Origin: Mantis religiosa
Taxonomy: Eukaryota > Arthropoda > Insecta > Mantodea > Mantidae
DNA length: 64,000 nt
NCBI GenBank assembly: GCA_030765055.1
Contig: CM060953.1
Location: forward strand, 8,770,300-8,834,299
Reading direction: 5' to 3'
Position numbers and translations under genes: made by a program. Every line of letters starts with the position of its first letter. Positions within the stretch are counted from its first letter, which is position 1. Below the pieces are notes generated by a model that saw only the letters and a list, made by a program, of their open reading frames with translations, ran no database searches and was not told the origin of the DNA. Positions 25,922 to 37,900 of this stretch are shown piece by piece.

Positions 25922-28900
25922 CCAACTGCATAATTATGTACAATATGCAGAATATAAATTCATTGAAACCTCTTCAAATACTGGAAATTGGTGACACTTA
26001 TTGAAATCAAGTAGAGTCATTATCCTTGTTTTAAAAATGCATGATGTTGCCTTTCTATTCAACAATTTCTGCATATTGTGTTTCTGCTACATAAGAATGT
26101 CATAAGCCACAATTTACATTTTCCAGCACTGGGGTTCTGGAATTTGTGATTGGATAAATATCTTCCAAAAGATTAAAAAAACAGTGTCCATATAAACTGG
26201 GTAATGATAGCCCGAACACTGTGTAAAATGAAGAATAGAATAGAATTTTTACTGTCGTATAATGTTTACATTGTGAGCTTAAGGTGGTAAACTGGTGACT
26301 TGTCAAGTTATTATGAAACAAGAATTAAAATAAAAGAGAAAACTAATTCTAATGTGTAGATAGTAGAAGTATTATTTATGCAATATAAATAGTCAGTTAT
26401 ATGTAATGCAAAGTTTACTGGTAATTATAATGTGTTATCCTTGAATTCTTGTATGGAGTAGTATGTGTTTTCTAATAACAATTCTTTTACACTTTTATCA
26501 AACTATTTTGTAGTCTTTATTTCTTTTAATCATTGACGAAATTTAATATATATTTTTATACCCATACAATGGGGTGCTGTTTATATATTGTTAGTATCTG
26601 TATAGGGTATTTTATGCTAGACTCTTGCTGAGTGCTGTAATGATGATGATTTTGTTTTTGCATAAATTTGTCATAATTTTTATATACATAGGAGAAAATG
26701 CATAAGTAAAATATTTTGGACAGTATGGCTAAATATTTATATATGGAATTGGAATGTGAGTCCCCATTGTGTGTGAAAGGGAAAATGAACTATAATCATC
26801 TTCAAAGATGCCCACCATTTTTCAGTACACGAAGTGACTATAAAAAGTATTTTAGGTGGGTATTAGAGAACAGTTACAGATTTTTTGCTGGAACTCTGAA
26901 TAGTATGAAAGAGGGTTTCGAATATACTCTTAATTCTTAGAGAGCATAACCTATTTTATGAACATTTTTCCCATGACATGACGAAAAATGACTAAATGTT
27001 AATTTTATATATAAGTTGTTTTGCAGATTAATTGAGCAGAAGCATTCTAAAACAGTATTTAAGTTTACAGGAGAAATCTAAAGTTAGTAAATTAGTTGAT
27101 GAAATTAGAATTCTAGAGAAAATTGTTATGGGTGATGTATAGAAGGAAGGAGAATATATGAAGAGGATTCTGGAAAAATGTTAGACAAAGAATCTAGGAT
27201 ATTGGCAAGCAAGAAGTTTAAAAGCATCTAGTGTTATTTAGGCAAATTAAATAGGACTGTGAGAAAGAAAAATATATAGAGAAGGATGGGCTTGGTTCAC
27301 CACAGGGGTAATAAAATAGAGGGGCATGAGAGGGAAACTTGGACTAAATATATGTCTATTTTGTGGTAGCAGTAAAATTGATTTCCAGATTGTGAGAAGA
27401 TAGAATATGCAGAGACCATTTATACATGGAAGAAGCTAGACACCACCTTAAGATGTATTTACATATTGTTGTTTTCTGCTTCTTCCATGTGTAAATGTAT
27501 TTGGACCAACAAGACGTAAAAAGCAAATAGTTACGATTGACACATTTCTACTAAAATTATGGAAACTCGGGTAATGTAAATACATGGAGAGACCAATTTG
27601 TTCCACAGAATGGCAATAGTTACCAAGTAGCATGGTGATCATCATAATCATAACAATAGGAAGTTAGGGCAGTTATTAGGAAAAATTAAAGAAAAAGAGA
27701 AGCAAAAAATGGTAGTATCATATAGGATACCTATATATAAGTGGTGTGAGTTTATGTAAATTGTAATTTAGCAAATATATTAGTAGGGAGCTTGTTATAT
27801 CATGTATTAGTTACCACACTGTTTGATGCATTACGAGTTACGTTCAAGTTACACCACCTCCTATTTTTTTTTTTCAGGAGTGGAACCAGATAGGAACTTC
27901 TGGCGTTTTTTAAAGTACACGTGGACTCTGTGCATGAGTGACAGAGATGGCAGGACTATGCATAGAACTCTAGTGGCAGTGACGAGAATTAGATACTTAA
28001 AATGCCGATGTTTTCATTGCAAGAACAGCATGTATTCATTCGTTTTCTCCATTTTCGTGGTGTGACCCCTATTGAAGTTCATCGCCAGTTGAGTGAGGCA
28101 TGTGGAGATGGTACCATGGATGTATCTAATGTGTGATCCTGGGTGCAACAGTTCAATGAAGGCAGAACATTGTGTGACAGCAAAACAAGACAGTCACGGC
28201 CTCGCACCAGCCAGTGTGACGACATGAACCAGCGAGTGGAGAACGTTGTTTTGGAGGATTGCCGATTGAGCATTTTCAGACCTTCATGCAGGATTGTGTG
28301 TACAGATCCCACGGAAATGCCAATTTTGGAGGCAAAGTCTGCAACTGTCCTGGTTTGTTGTCACACAATGTTCTGCCTTCATTGAACTGTCGCACCTAGG
28401 AGCGCACATTAGACACATCCATGGTAACATCACCACATGCTTCACTTAACTGGCAATGAATTTCAGTAGGTGTCACACTACGAAAATGGAGAAAACGAAT
28501 GATTACACACTGTTGTTGCAATGAAAATGTTGTCATTTTAAGTATCAAAAACAGACCTAACTCTTACACAAATAAAAATATTTGTTTATGAATCCCCACT
28601 TGCCTTAAGAAGTTGATGTTAATACTTCTTTCTTCTTTTTTACCTAACTCTTTTTTAACTCATCTTTTTACCTAACTCTTGTCGCTGCCACTAGAGTTCT
28701 ACATACTGTACAGTGCTACTGTCGGGCCACTCTATCTCCGGCTCTGACAGTTCTCGAGAGGGGGAAGTGCGCTGTTGCCAGTTCTTTAGCAGGAATTTCA
28801 AGCAGAGGAACAGGTGTATTTTAAATATTTCACGCATTTGCAGATCGTAACTTCGTAAATGAATGTGGACAATACGTATATACATGATCCCAGAATAGTT

Positions 28901-31900
28901 GCATATGGAGACAATATACCATACCATTTACTGGAAAAGAAATAACAAAAAGCTACGTTTACTGAAATTGGCTATTAAACAACTTACATTCAGTCCAGTG
29001 GGAAGACGCCGCTTTCCTCCTAAATATCCATATCTTCATCATCTTCACTGATCGCGGCTTCATCACTGGAGTCGCTGCCTACGTCATCTTCACTGAATGA
29101 AATTATCAGCTCCTCCACACGTGTTTCCACGCTTTCCTCCTAAATATCCATATCATCATCTTCACTCATCGCGGCTTCATCACTGGAGTCGCTGCTGACG
29201 TCATCTTCACTGAATGAAATTATCAGCTCCTCCACACGTGTTTCCACTATGCCGTTGTCTTCCTTGGCTTGTCTTAAAAGTTTCCAAGTATGATCCACGG
29301 CACTTTTCCAGTTATCCTGGGTCACTTGTTTAACACCATTTTGCACTAATAGCTGAACATCAATAGCACAACATGTTGTGTTATGTTCTGCAACATAACC
29401 ATTCACTTGTGCCCAAATCAGTTCAATGGCATTGAAATGACAGTGATAGGGAGGGAGCCTGATTACAATGTGACCGTGAGCAGCAGCAATACTGTCTATT
29501 TCATGAGTGGAGAAACGTGGCTTGTAAAGTTTTACAATTTGCAGGAGATCTGCTTTCGTCATTTCTGCGGACGCTCCAGGTATGTTTTTGTTCTCCAACA
29601 ACTGCAAAATGACGCTTTTCCTGTCGCACATTGTCGGTGCTTTGTTTAATTGAACTGAATGGTATGGCGCATTGTCCATAACAATAATTGAATTGGCACT
29701 GATCTTTGGCAGAAGAGATTCTTGGAACCAGTTCTTGAATGTATCTCCATTCATTTCTTCGTGATAATCACGCGTGCTCTTTGATCTGAATAAGAGCATT
29801 GCTCCTGGAATAAAACCACGTACACCACCAGCCTGGAGCAAAATCAATCTGCTTCCTTTTCCAACTGGAACTTTCAGTGTGCCTGCAATAGTGTCATCTG
29901 TCCATGCCTTTGTCTTAGTGTGTCCTGCATTTACCCACATTTCATCAAGCTATACCACCTTTTCGGGATTGCTTTTTAGAATTTCCCGCAAAAATCTGCC
30001 TCTCCATGCAACTATGTCACTTCTTTCCATTACAGCTTTCCTCCCAGAAAAAGTTTTAAACTGAAAACCTAGTTTTTTCAGTAATTTACTTAGGCTGGTT
30101 TTTCCGCCATCGAATAAGCCAGCTTCCTTTAAAGAACACAGCAACTTCGCACGAGTGGGAAATTCCTTTCTCATATAATATTGATATACATGTCGCCTTA
30201 TAGCATCCTTTTGAATAGCATCAAGTGAAGTTTTAAGGCTGCCTCGTTGCCTTTGCTTTCCCGGTGTACGCAGAACTGCAGACGGCGAACTTAAATCGGC
30301 TGGGCACTTTTCTTTGGTCACATTCTTCATGTTGGTTTTTCCCACCTTCAAGGCATCACAAACTCTGTCCAGCACCTTGGTAACAGGTAGTAGAGGTCTG
30401 GCATTGTCCCGCTCCTTCTCGAAGTACTCACGTAGCCTGAATATAAATTCACGGCTTTGGTTCTTATAAGAGCCGATTCTTTTCTTGAATTCTGACGAAC
30501 CAGTAGCCATATTACTATAATAGCAATAATAATAAGACTAACAGATGCTAGAATTCGGAATTCACGCACACACAAAAACTTAAACAAACCACCAGCGCGG
30601 GATCCAAAAGCAACTAAAAGCCACGTGGTCCACACAAAATTGCAGCGGCAACACGGTGCTGGATTTGCAAGCCACGCCTAGCAGCGACAACGCTGATTGG
30701 CGCTAGCAGACAGTTTTAACTTCCTGACCACGACACCAGATGTACAGACTCCCAGTATCACCAACAGAAGCAGTTGGTGTGCGTGAAAGGTGTGAACGAA
30801 ATATTTGAATAGAGTGATGTTGTAAAGAATATCTTGCATGATAATGAAATTACAAGTTGTATTTCAATGTTTTGAAGCTAATAGAGTCCTATACTCTCAT
30901 TATAAAGATAATTCTGACGATATGTTTTCAATTACTCATTATTATATGTTGGTACTATTAACCTTCCCCCTCCACCTCCTGCAGCCACTAAAGTCAGAGC
31001 CGGAGATACAGCGGCCAGACAGTACATCTCTCACTCATTCACAAAGAGTCCACATGTATTTTCAAAAAACAGAACCGGAAGTTCTTATCTGGACCCAGTC
31101 CTGAAGAAAAAAAAACAGTGTTATAACTTGGACACACTTCGTATGTTAAGGTAACTAAAGGATAGAACATTGTGTATGTAAATAGCTCTTAGTGAAAAAT
31201 TTATGAATAGGCTTATATATGATATATAAATTATAGTTAAAAATTGAATTAGAGAAATGAATTTAAAATGAAATTGACATTTTTGTGAAAATATTGAGAA
31301 ACTGAGTATATATTACACGTTTTGCAGAATAATATGTTGCTCATAGAAGATGAAGAACCAACTTTAGAGGAACTTGGGATAGTTGATGAAGACCAGTTGC
31401 TTATTGAGGTTCGGAATAAAGATCTAACTTGGCCAGAGGAAATGGGTTCTCTGGCTGTGCAGATGCAGGATAAACGAAAACAAGGTAACACCATATCGTT
31501 ACATGAATGAATGTACTTTATTTCTGCTTCATAACGTTTAGAATATTTTACAATAGTTCTATTGCCTACCTCAGCCTAAATACAACTTGCAGCCTAGCCG
31601 TTTGTTCTCCCCTTGGCTTCCCAGGTTGCCTAGCACCTTGGCCTTACCTCACCTCTGGGTGCCCTCCCTCTACATGATGTCTTCTCTCTCCCATCCTTCT
31701 TCTCGCTTCTCTATTTCCTTCTACTCTTTTTTTCTCTTACTCCACTTCTCTTTCATCTTGTTTAAAAACTCCCCCATGCTCTTAATTTTCTTTTCCCCTT
31801 TTCATGTCAGCATTCTCATAGCTACTATTTACCTCTTACATAGAATATTTCAGAAATCTTCAATCATATACAGAAAGGTAGAATCAAGAAAGGAAAAATT

Positions 31901-34900
31901 CAATGCTATAGGTAGGATTTGAATCCAGTTATGGCATTCAGTTCTGATTCTACCTTTCCATGATTCTAATTGTGGCTGAGGCATTGTATTTTCAATTCTA
32001 ATTGTACCTTTCAAAGTTTTAAAACAATCATTCATCATTGGTTGCCCATATAAATGGGAAATGGATTAAGAAAGTTACATTGTGTTCTTGGCTTTGAGCT
32101 TTCTTTCTCCCTAATAAGTAGAAGTTATCCAGTCATAGCTTATTAAATATAAGCACCATAATTTAAAATATTTTGTTTTCTTTAGTGCTTGACTGTAAAA
32201 TAGATTGTGCATGAAGGGGTGAGAGTTGTGTTAACTGTGAGACAAATATTAGAAAGAGAGAAAAATTGTTTAATTAGCAAAAGGGAAAGTAGTGGTAAGA
32301 GTTCAACATTGAATACTTGAATCATAACAGGGCTTTTAAAAGTGAACCAGGCTTCCAACAGTGTTGCTGGTATCATCAATAAGAAGGATTGTAAAGAAGA
32401 TATAGTTTGCTGTAAAGTTGTAAAAAGGCTTTCATTTCCATAATTTTACAGGCAAACCCCTTAAAGTTGACAAGCATGCTATTATCTTAAGTACATAATC
32501 ACTATAGTAAATGCACAACTTTGGTCATATTTGGGAACTAATACTTCTGTAACAGAAATCTTATGGTGAATAAATTTGACTAAATTAAATTACATATTGA
32601 TCACACAAAATGTAGAAATTAAAAATACACACTGTCAATCATGTCGCTGTATATTTATGGGATCCTCTGTAATATAATTATTGAAAAAACTATGTTGTCA
32701 TAAATCATAATATGATCTGAGTACCATCTAACATTCTATAATATTGTGACTTTTTGGGTTCGTGAAATGAAAAGTCCAATTGCACCACTCAAAAATGTTC
32801 TTTATTTCCACCAAATTACAATCGGAACACTTGCCGATTACACAGTATTACGTAATGCACACAATTACAATTGACCAGTTCGTCTGTCACAGGTCCACTG
32901 CACGCAGTTACGTACAGTCCGTTCCTTCACTGGGCGCTTCTCACGCTGCTCGCCAAGAACTGAACTGAACTGAACTGAACTGAACTCTCGGTCGCATTGT
33001 CGCTCTATTTATAGGTGGCTAAATGTTTCTAGAGAATTCTTTACCATGGAGGGGAAAAATATTCTCCTCCGCAGGCGGTACCGATGCCACATGCCCCCCT
33101 CCACCGGCCTTCCCCTCGCGTAACCGACCGCAAGTTTGCCGATTGGGTAAGTCCACCCTAAGGAAAGATCACAGATATGTCATGAATTTTTATAAAAATG
33201 CATACATAGATGTGAGTATTTAGGAAATAGTGAAGTGGAAACAGTGACAAATTGAGAAATTTCAGTTTGAAATAAACTAGTAGCAGTGAAGCTTAATTTA
33301 GAAATTATTCAGTCAAATTTTGTCACACAACTTCACTTATCGAACTTGTCTTCAGAGCTAATGCTTCCATGCTTAGTTGAAGGTCAACTGATGGTGGGCT
33401 CTCATTTTATCTTTTTGTTTTATTATTTTTCCATTATCCAGGCACGTATTCCCAGTATTATTTGAGATAATCAGGGATATGCTGTTTAATTTAAATGTAT
33501 GTTGGTCATTTTTATGTTCCAGGTTGTTATTTAGCAACCCACGTTCCTAAATATACTGCAGCAAAAGTACACTTTTATTTTCCTATATGTACGAGGGTGG
33601 TTTGATAAGATCTTGCAATGGAATAAAGTACCTATGACACTGAACTTTTTTATTTTTCAATATATTCTCCAGATAGATTAATGCATTTGTTCCAGCGATG
33701 TTCCAATGCCTTCATTCCATCTTGAAAATGAGATTTCTCCAGGTCTGCAAAATAGTTGTCAACTCCGGCTATCAGTGTTTATTTGAAGCAAATCTTCATT
33801 CACCAAGGAAAATGTTCAGGTTCGGGAAGAGGTTGAAGTCTGATTGAGCCATATCAAGTGAATAAAGGTGTTGCAGCAATTCATAACTAAGTTCTGTAAT
33901 TTTGCCATAGTAACGGCACATGTGTGCAGATGTGTGCATTATCGTGATGGAAGAAGACTTTTTTCCTTGTTATGCTTGGCCTTTTTTCACATATATTTTG
34001 TTGTAATTGGTGTAGGAGGTTAGCATAGTACTTGCCAGTAATGGTTTGCCCACTGGGGAAGTAATCTATAGAATCTCCTTCACATCCCAGAAAACTGATG
34101 CCATGACGTTTCCAGCCAAAAGAATTGTCTTTGCTTTCTTTGGTGGCGGAAAATCAGCATGCTTCCATTGTTTTGACCATTTTGGCTCTGGGGTATAATA
34201 GTGAACCCAAATTTTATCTGTGATCACAAGCCGGTGCAAAAGATATTGTTCATCATCCCTAAAATTGGCCAAGCATTGTTCCTACTTCCATTCTCATGTG
34301 TTTTTGATTCAGCATCAAGAGTCATGGCACCCATCTTGCAAATAAGGTTTCCATATTCTAATTTTTCATTCAAAATGCGATATACCCTTTCAGATGACAT
34401 TGGCAAGTTAGAGCAGTTTCATGCCCTTTCAATTGGCAATCCTCCATTACCATTTTGTGCACTTTTTCAATGATTTTTGGGATAGTGACACATCTTAGCT
34501 GGCCACTGCACAGATCATCATATGGGCTCTTCTGACGAAATTTAAATTCGTTTGTCCACCTGGCAGCAGTTGAATATGAGGGAGCAGTGTCTCCTAGTGT
34601 ATTCAGAAAATCATGATGTTGTTTGCTTTTGTACCTTTCTTTACAAAATACTTAATCATTGTTCGAATCTAGATTTTTTTCAATCCTGGCAAATCACTAC
34701 GTTGGTACAACAATAGAGCCGCATCACCACTACAGCGAACATTGATGTGACACGGTGTTTACAGTCAACAGTCCAGTGAATATCACGTGAACAACTTGTG
34801 GCGCTAGGGCTGACCTCTTGTGCTAATTCTGAGAACTTATCAAACCACCCTTGTATATAGTTATTAATAAAATATAATTTTGTGAAACTGAGATTAAAAT

Positions 34901-37900
34901 AAAAGCAGTAGTTATGTGATAATTAATGTGTTACAGTGGCTCCAGCAGAAAAGGGTGCAACGGGCCTGAACAACTTAGGCAACACTTGTTTTATGAATGC
35001 TGCGTTACAGTGCGTTAGCAACACAAGGGCGCTGACACAGTACTTCACAGGAAACATGCATCTTTATGAACTGAACCGAAACAATCCACTAGGAATGAAG
35101 GGACACATAGCCAAACGATATGGAGATTTGATCCATGATATCTGGAGTGGAACGGCTAAGACAATAGCTCCATTAAAACTCAGGGTATGTAAGCCGAGTA
35201 ACTAGCATACTAAATATTGAAATTATTCACAATGAAGCATTACAAATGTAATGCAGTAAATAGTAGGTTGTGACACAACTTCACTAATCTGTTTACAAAA
35301 TATAGTTTCAATTAGAACATGCTCATTCATCAATTGCATCTTCAGCTTCTTTATTCTATTAACAGGTACTGTGTTCCCTATCAAACAGCCATTTGCTGGA
35401 AGTGAAACAAATTTATGGACAATCAGTTGTATGTATTTCAAAGTGATGGTAAAAAGTGGACGAAATTAAGTGACAGTTGAAAGAAAAAGTATGATTTAAG
35501 ATGAATTATTTGTTACTACCATTAAAATTAATTTGAAAAAACAAATATGAAATAATAACAATGTTTCAGGGTTTGAACTTAAAACAATTCTCTCATATAG
35601 AATTAAAAGAAGTATTTCAGAAAGTGGAGTGCCATTTCTGAAAATGGCACAGCAGTAGGTCCAGTAAAAAAATACACCTATAGACAGCTAGTACAACTAA
35701 GAAAATTGTCTCAGTATTGCATACTGGCATTCTTATGTACAATCTGATTACTGATGAAATATCAGACGTGCACCCAATTCAATTTAGGAAGATAGTCAAA
35801 AAGTTTTTGATAGATCAGTGCTTTTATACTTTGCAAGGATGTATTGAGTACTTCAAAGATTGTAAATAATGTTATGACTACTATATGTGCACGATAAGTT
35901 GAGCGCTGGGTTTATGGTGTGGTGCAGGCAGAGGGGAAGAAGTGAGAGCTAACGCTCTTTTGTTTCTGCAGTGTGGTCAACCTTGAAAAACACAGTTCAG
36001 CAAAATAGCGTGTTAGATAAGCGAAGATATCACAAGTAACGTTGCATCCTCTGAAAACATTCCTTAGTTTTGTCCACAGCATCTCAATTGCAGTCAGATC
36101 ACAGTTATACAGAGGTGTCCCCTTTTGAGAGCCATAACATGCACAACATACCTTTGTTGTAAACTGGTTAGCTAATTAACCTCGAAATTGATCAAAATAA
36201 AATATGGCAAACTTGATAAAGCTTAGCGCATTAGCCACTAGATGTCAGTGTATAGAGCATTACAAGTTTCAAAGTTGTCATCTGTAAATATTAAAAGCAG
36301 AAGCATTATTAACAGTGAAGTATTCTTCATATTTGAGTTTGATTTATGAGTCACTATGTTTACACTCAACTTCACTTGTTGTTGTATAATTGAAACGTTT
36401 TCAAGATCATTCGATTTCATCCTCAGCTGTTTGGTGACTAAATACTAAATGAACCTTCCTCTTCTTCCACTACTACGGAGCTCCAATCACTCTGCCATCT
36501 GGTGTTAGGGGCACTAAGTTTTAATACTTCATTTAATGCCGGGATTTCAAAATTTATAACTTTATCACAGTTTTTGGTGATAAAGTTATAAATTTTGAAA
36601 TCCCGGCATAAAATGAAGTATTAAAACTTAGTGCCCCTAACACCAGATGGCAGAGTGATCGGAGCTCCATAGTAGTGGAAGAAGAGGAAGGTTAATTTAG
36701 TCACCAAACAGCTGAGAATGAGATCGAATGATCTTGAAAACTTTCCAATTATACAACAAAAAGTAAGTGAAGTTTGAGTGTAAACATAGTGACTCATAAA
36801 TCAAACTCAAATAGTTGTCATCTGCGTTTACGGAGTTAGACGAAACTTACTGAATGAGGACTAGGAACCTGAGCGCTCAACTTATTGCGCGCATACTGTA
36901 TAGTATGTTTGTAAGTATGGTAGCTTGTAATTTAGAATTGTCGAAGCCATGAAATTCTAACAAATTTCCAAAAGGTGAATAAAATTAATTATCATTAATG
37001 AAAGTATGGGTATTATTTTGGTGTCGAGGAGTGTCTCGCGGATTTGAGGGATATTTGTGTTCTCTGATGTCATGGTTCATCTTTATTAAAGGCTATATTT
37101 ATCAACCTGTAAACGAAATGATTAAAAAGTGCAAATTTGTGTGAAATAAGTTTTAAAACTTTCATGTTTCATACTTTAAAAACAGATAAGTGAAGTTGTG
37201 TCATAATTGACTATTGTATAGTAAATAGTACACTGTTTTGCAGTATCTTATATTAGTGCTAAAAGTGAGTGACATACCACAATTAGCATACATTACAGTT
37301 TGAGTGGTACATTACTTTGGATGGTTGTGATACAGCTTTTTTTTTTCTCTCTCTCTCTCTTTCTCCGTCTTATTTAGTGGACCATTGGAAAGTATGCTCC
37401 AAGGTTTAATGGTTTCCAGCAGCACGATTCACAGGAACTTCTGGCATTTCTTTTGGATGGTTTGCATGAAGACCTAAACAGAGTACACGACAAGCCATAT
37501 GTGGAGTTGAAAGACAGTGATGGTCGTCCTGACGTTGTTGTTGCTCAAGAGGTCTGTTTTACCATGTAACAGTTGTGTTTATGTACAAGGAAGCATGCTG
37601 ATATAATGCACAGTGGTTTATGTTGGTAAGAAAGTGCCATCACCTTGCTCTCTACTTAATGTTTTCTACCCTTTTCCTTAGCTCCTGGGCCTGAAACTGA
37701 CCTGTGTTAATATATAAGTGTTTAAGCATCAGGTTTTTGAAACATCAAACCAATATAAGGAAAACTTATTCAGGGCCTGGTGTGGATAATGTTAGTAAAT
37801 GATGTTTTCCAACCATTCGATTGAAATAATCCTGTACTCTTCCCCTTTTGCCACCCACCTGTGCCTAACCTTTGTTCATAGGTAATGCTCTGTGTCAGAC

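Larger units (their letters stand above)
28719..31022 (-). mobile_element. IS630/Tc1/mariner-superfamily transposon, nearly full length
   Basis: Inverted ends CTGTCGGGCCACTCTATCTC (left) and the complement of GAGATACAGCGGCCAGACAG (right) match over about 30 bp, and both are flanked by TA (28717-28718, 31023-31024). Length 2304 bp. It contains one transposase gene on the minus strand. Confidence 0.88.
36285..36812. mobile_element. Hairpin-only PLE derivative, family A, with exact 12-bp TSD
   Basis: AGTTGTCATCTG at 36273-36284 and 36813-36824. Two arms of about 230 bp (36330-36570 and 36577-36812) are inverted copies with an 8-10 bp turn; each arm encodes a scrap of the family A nuclease C-terminus (DKVINFEIPA). 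The left end has the unpaired tail TAAATATTAAAAGCAGAAGC ... ACAGTGAAG. Both arms have a hammerhead, one degenerate. Confidence 0.92.
35886..36893 (-). mobile_element. Small IS630-type element split by a PLE hairpin
   Basis: Ends TGTGCACGATAAGTTGAGCG and complement of CGCTCAACTTATTGCGCGCA, flanked by TA. Minus strand keeps PLYNCDLTAIEMLWTKLRN, the (Y)HC-x-N-x-IE-x-W block around the third acidic residue. About 468 bp once the insert 36285-36812 and one TSD copy are removed. Confidence 0.75.

Noticed and set aside
26716..26940. 74-codon open frame in a USP32 intron
   Set aside because: No recognisable motif, no splice support and no continuation; chance frame in AT-rich DNA is likely.
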